From contig JANYJL010000261.1 in assembly GCA_025361845.1 (NCBI GenBank), positions 1 to 32,076 of the forward strand: 32,076 bases of DNA, read 5' to 3'. The number at the start of each line of letters is the position of its first letter. The stretch's first letter is position 1. The notes under the pieces were generated by a model that was given only the letters and a program-made list of their open reading frames with translations, was not told the DNA's origin and ran no database searches. Origin of the DNA: Rhizobacter sp. GTDB lineage: Bacteria; Pseudomonadota; Gammaproteobacteria; Burkholderiales; Burkholderiaceae_C. Positions 26,520 through 32,076 of the stretch are shown in pieces. A program made the translations under genes and the position numbers.

Positions 26520-26535
26520 TGGCACAGGCCTTGCA
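26520..26535 (+). promoter_or_regulatory. Sigma-54 type promoter ahead of the transporter-kinase gene
   Basis: TGGCACA-GGCC-TTGCA matches the sigma-54 -24/-12 consensus (TGGCACG-N4-TTGCW) with one difference, in the correct spacing. Transcription would start about 26546, only 2 bases before ATG 26548, so the message would be leaderless or translation starts further in (GTG 26566, ATG 26569 or GTG 26638). The partly symmetric motif reads TGGTGCAAGGCCTGTGCCA on the other strand. Confidence 0.6.
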
Positions 26536-26547
26536 CCAAGTCGGTTC

Positions 26548-30114
<3,567 letters not shown>

Positions 30115-30125
30115 CTGTGACTGCC

Positions 30126-31109
30126 ATGAAAACGCTCCTGCCCGAACGCGGCACCGCCAACCGCGTGCTGATTGTCGATGACGTGCCCGACAACCTCTCG
30201 CTGTTGCACGACGCGCTCGATGAATCGGGCTACACCGTGCTGGTTGCGACCGACGGCGAGAGCGCCTTGCAGCGCGCCGCGCAGGCTTTGCCCGACATCG
30301 TGCTGCTCGACGCGGTGATGCCCGGCATGGACGGCTTCGACGTGGCGCGCCGCCTGAAGGCGAACCCCGAGACAGCGCACATCCCGATCATCTTCATGAC
30401 CGGCCTGACCGAAACCGAACATGTGGTCGCCGCCTTCGGCGCCGGTGGGGTCGACTACGTCACCAAACCGATTCGTGCACAGGAAGTGCTGGCCCGCATG
30501 GCCGTGCACATGCGTGGCGCGCGCCAGGCGGTGCAGGCGAGCCAGGCGCGCAATGCGCTCGATGCCTTCGGCCACGCGACCATGGCGATCCATCTCGTCG
30601 ATGACGCCACGGCGAGCCGCGCGGTCTGGCAGACGGCCTTGGCGCGGCAGTTGATGCACAGCTACTTCGACGCGCCCGCGGGGCAGATCCCCGAAGCGGT
30701 GTTCGACTGGCTGCGCACCGAAACCGAACTCGCCGCCGATGGCCGCGAGCCGCGCACGCTGGCGATCAAGCGCAATGTCGACAACGAGACCCGCCAGCTC
30801 GTCATCGCCCTGCAACAGCGCACCGGCGACGACGACCTGCTGGTCGTGATGCGCGAGGTGTCCGATGCCGCTGCGGTGGATGCGATGGTGCAGGCCCTGC
30901 GCCTCACGTTGCGCGAGGCCGAGGTGCTGTACTGGGTCGTCAAGGGCAAGACGAACCGCGACATCGGTGACATCCTTGGTGCCAGCCCGGCGACGGTGAA
31001 GAAGCACCTGGAGCGGGTGTACGTGAAGCTCGGTGTCGAGACGCGCACCGCGGCGGCGTCGATCGCGACGAATCGTTTGCGTCAGCTCAATGTGGCGATG
31101 AACGGTTAG
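30126..31109 (+). CDS. Response regulator with LuxR-type DNA-binding domain
   Basis: A 327-residue protein. The receiver (about 12-130) has the acidic pair VDD and phospho-acceptor Asp62 (IVLLDAVMPGMDG), with TKPI at the conserved Lys. The middle domain (about 140-255) is unassigned. The C-terminal LuxR/GerE HTH (about 260-320) is LTLREAEVLYWVVKGKTNRDIG…ATVKKHLERVYVKLGVETR. It begins 11 bp after the transporter-kinase stop, so it is very probably the cognate regulator, controlling urtA and perhaps the urease genes. Confidence 0.93.
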   Translation: MKTLLPERGTANRVLIVDDVPDNLSLLHDALDESGYTVLVATDGESALQRAAQALPDIVLLDAVMPGMDGFDVARRLKANPETAHIPIIFMTGLTETEHVVAAFGAGGVDYVTKPIRAQEVLARMAVHMRGARQAVQASQARNALDAFGHATMAIHLVDDATASRAVWQTALARQLMHSYFDAPAGQIPEAVFDWLRTETELAADGREPRTLAIKRNVDNETRQLVIALQQRTGDDDLLVVMREVSDAAAVDAMVQALRLTLREAEVLYWVVKGKTNRDIGDILGASPATVKKHLERVYVKLGVETRTAAASIATNRLRQLNVAMNG

Positions 31110-31181
31110 TTTGCATTGGCCTGTGCTGCCGATCTGAGCGATCGCGCCGCGCCGGGGCGCTGTGTTGCGTTCGTGTCCCCC

Positions 31182-31206
31182 GAGCCGGCAAAAAAGACCC
31201 CGGCTC
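31182..31206. terminator. Hairpin after the response regulator gene
   Basis: GAGCCGG (31182-31188) pairs with CCGGCTC (31200-31206) around an A-rich loop, 73 bp after the stop. No T-run follows on the plus strand. It is the first recognisable element in the 356-bp gap 31110-31465, which otherwise carries the urtA control signals. Confidence 0.4.
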
Positions 31207-31251
31207 TCCTCCTTGACCTCACTCCACACAACGCCCCGTCACAGCGCTCAC

Positions 31252-31278
31252 AGCACCACTGATGCCCTTGCTGGTGCT
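31252..31278. promoter_or_regulatory. NtrC-like dyad upstream of urtA
   Basis: AGCACCA (31252-31258) and TGGTGCT (31272-31278) form a perfect inverted repeat with a 13-bp spacer. The half-sites resemble NtrC half-sites (GCACC…GGTGC), but the spacing is about one helical turn longer than the classical N5. It is centred about 155 bp upstream of the predicted sigma-54 start, a normal distance for an enhancer site. Confidence 0.4.
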
Positions 31279-31325
31279 ACTCGTCGCGCTCGGTCGAAGC
31301 AAGCGGCGCGATCGGGACGGCGCGC

Positions 31326-31343
31326 ATACGCCATCGGGCGTAT
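31326..31343. promoter_or_regulatory. Inverted repeat, candidate site for the LuxR-type regulator
   Basis: ATACGCC-ATCG-GGCGTAT has perfect 7-bp arms with a 4-bp spacer, size and symmetry typical of LuxR/NarL-type response-regulator sites. It lies about 85 bp upstream of the predicted urtA transcription start and directly downstream of the response regulator gene. Confidence 0.5.
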
Positions 31344-31392
31344 TTCACCGCAGCGCCCCGCTGCGTAACCTGAGTTCATCGCAACGCTGCAT

Positions 31393-31407
31393 TGGCATGC
31401 CTCTTGC
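31393..31407 (+). promoter_or_regulatory. Sigma-54 type promoter of urtA
   Basis: TGGCATG-CCTC-TTGC matches the -24/-12 consensus with one difference and exact spacing. Transcription would start near 31419, leaving a leader of about 47 nt before urtA, which has GGAG close to its ATG. Confidence 0.65.
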
Positions 31408-31465
31408 GAAACCTGCCGACGGCAACGTCGCGCCGATTCTTCCAAACCAGACCAGGAGCTAGCTA

Positions 31466-32076
31466 ATGAACTCATCCCGCCGACTCGCCGGCAAATCCCT
31501 GACGGCCGTGGCCCTGGGCCTCGCCGCCATGGGTTTTGCCTCGAACGTTCTGGCTGCCGACACCATCAAGGTCGGTGTGCTGCACTCGCTCTCGGGCACG
31601 ATGGCCATTTCCGAATCGGTGCTCAAAGACACCGTGCTGATGACCATCGACGAGATCAACGCCAAGGGCGGCTTGCTCGGCAAGCAGCTCGAAGCGGTGG
31701 TCGTCGACCCGGCCTCGAACTGGCCGCTGTTCGCTGAAAAGGCCAAGCAGCTGATCAGCCAGGACAAGGTCGTCGTGACCTTCGGTTGCTGGACCAGCGT
31801 GAGCCGCAAGTCGGTGCTGCCGGTCTATGAAGAACTCAACAGCCTGCTGTTCTACCCGGTGCAGTACGAAGGTGAAGAGCTGTCGAAGAACGTGTTCTAC
31901 ACGGGCGCAGCGCCGAACCAGCAAGCCATCCCCGCCGTCGAATACCTGATGAGCAAGGCCGGTGGCGGCGCCAAGCGCTGGGTGCTGCTCGGCACCGACT
32001 ACGTCTACCCGCGCACCACCAACAAGATCCTGCGCTCGTTCCTGCACAGCAAGGGCGTGAAAGACGAAGACATCGA
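31466..32076 (+). CDS. urtA: Urea ABC transporter substrate-binding protein, partial
   Basis: The first 203 residues of UrtA, cut by the window edge. A signal peptide ([19 protein letters not shown] to NVLA) precedes the mature start [20 protein letters not shown]. The ligand-binding fold shows the UrtA-type stretches [54 protein letters not shown] and YTGAAPNQQ. It binds urea or short amides in the periplasm for the UrtBCDE importer, whose genes should follow. A GGAG sequence lies 9 nt before ATG 31466. It is preceded by a sigma-54 promoter and the two-component genes, and the urease genes lie across the divergent region. Confidence 0.95.
   Translation, partial: MNSSRRLAGKSLTAVALGLAAMGFASNVLAADTIKVGVLHSLSGTMAISESVLKDTVLMTIDEINAKGGLLGKQLEAVVVDPASNWPLFAEKAKQLISQDKVVVTFGCWTSVSRKSVLPVYEELNSLLFYPVQYEGEELSKNVFYTGAAPNQQAIPAVEYLMSKAGGGAKRWVLLGTDYVYPRTTNKILRSFLHSKGVKDEDI

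Noticed and set aside
31141-31162. GC-rich stem GCGCC…GGGCGC after the response regulator
   Set aside because: Short, in very GC-rich sequence and with no T-run; the GAGCCGG/CCGGCTC hairpin that follows is the better candidate.

Overview
The window is high-GC DNA with long stacked open frames. Gene content and protein style suggest a betaproteobacterium of the order Burkholderiales, probably the Rubrivivax/Leptothrix/Methylibium/Rhizobacter group. This placement is an inference from gene families and base composition, not from a marker gene. I see no rRNA, tRNA, CRISPR array, integrase or transposase.

Layout from left to right. (1) 1-533: the urease accessory gene ureE on the minus strand. 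Its conserved C-terminal tail (PFEPEGGAYAAG followed by a His-rich stretch) is encoded on the opposite strand, in an inverted segment of about 113 bp at the very edge of the window. (2) 629-2444: a small secreted protein overlapping a secreted caspase-like (C14/DUF4384) protein. (3) 2652-10063: a tightly coupled operon of nine genes. They encode a DarA-like flavodoxin-fold protein, a DarB/StlD-like ketosynthase III, a protein of unknown function, a BtrH-type acyltransferase, an ABC ATPase and permease, an acyl carrier protein, a KAS I/II-type ketosynthase lacking one catalytic His, and a short ketosynthase-like protein. Together they look like an export-coupled lipid or polyketide pathway related to dialkylresorcinol synthesis. 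(4) 10140-14829: a tiny conserved-looking protein, an EamA transporter, an unrecognised minus-strand gene, a membrane-anchored Ser/Thr kinase with a periplasmic tail, and a lipoprotein. (5) 14855-20288: a 1049-residue ATPase/TPR/BTAD regulator divergent from a GDSL-hydrolase lipoprotein, with a dense nest of palindromes between them, followed by two more lipoproteins. (6) 20470-23316: a tetR-SDR-MFS cassette with two nearly identical TetR operators. (7) 23488-26464: ureA, ureJ, ureB and ureC on the minus strand. (8) 26548-32076: a giant fusion of an NCS1-type transporter, a Cys-rich domain and a hybrid histidine kinase, then a LuxR-type response regulator, then urtA (urea ABC transporter binding protein), cut by the window edge. 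Sigma-54 type promoters precede both the fusion gene and urtA.

The two ends belong together. ureABC(J) and ureE point the same way but are separated by about 23 kb, so the usual ureABC-EFG order looks split by regions 2 to 6. At the right end, urease, a candidate transporter-derived sensor, its response regulator and urea uptake sit side by side, suggesting a nitrogen- or urea-responsive module. The most unusual items are the inverted ureE tail, the transporter-kinase fusion with its sigma-54 signals, the DarA/DarB/BtrH operon, and the palindrome nest before the GDSL gene.
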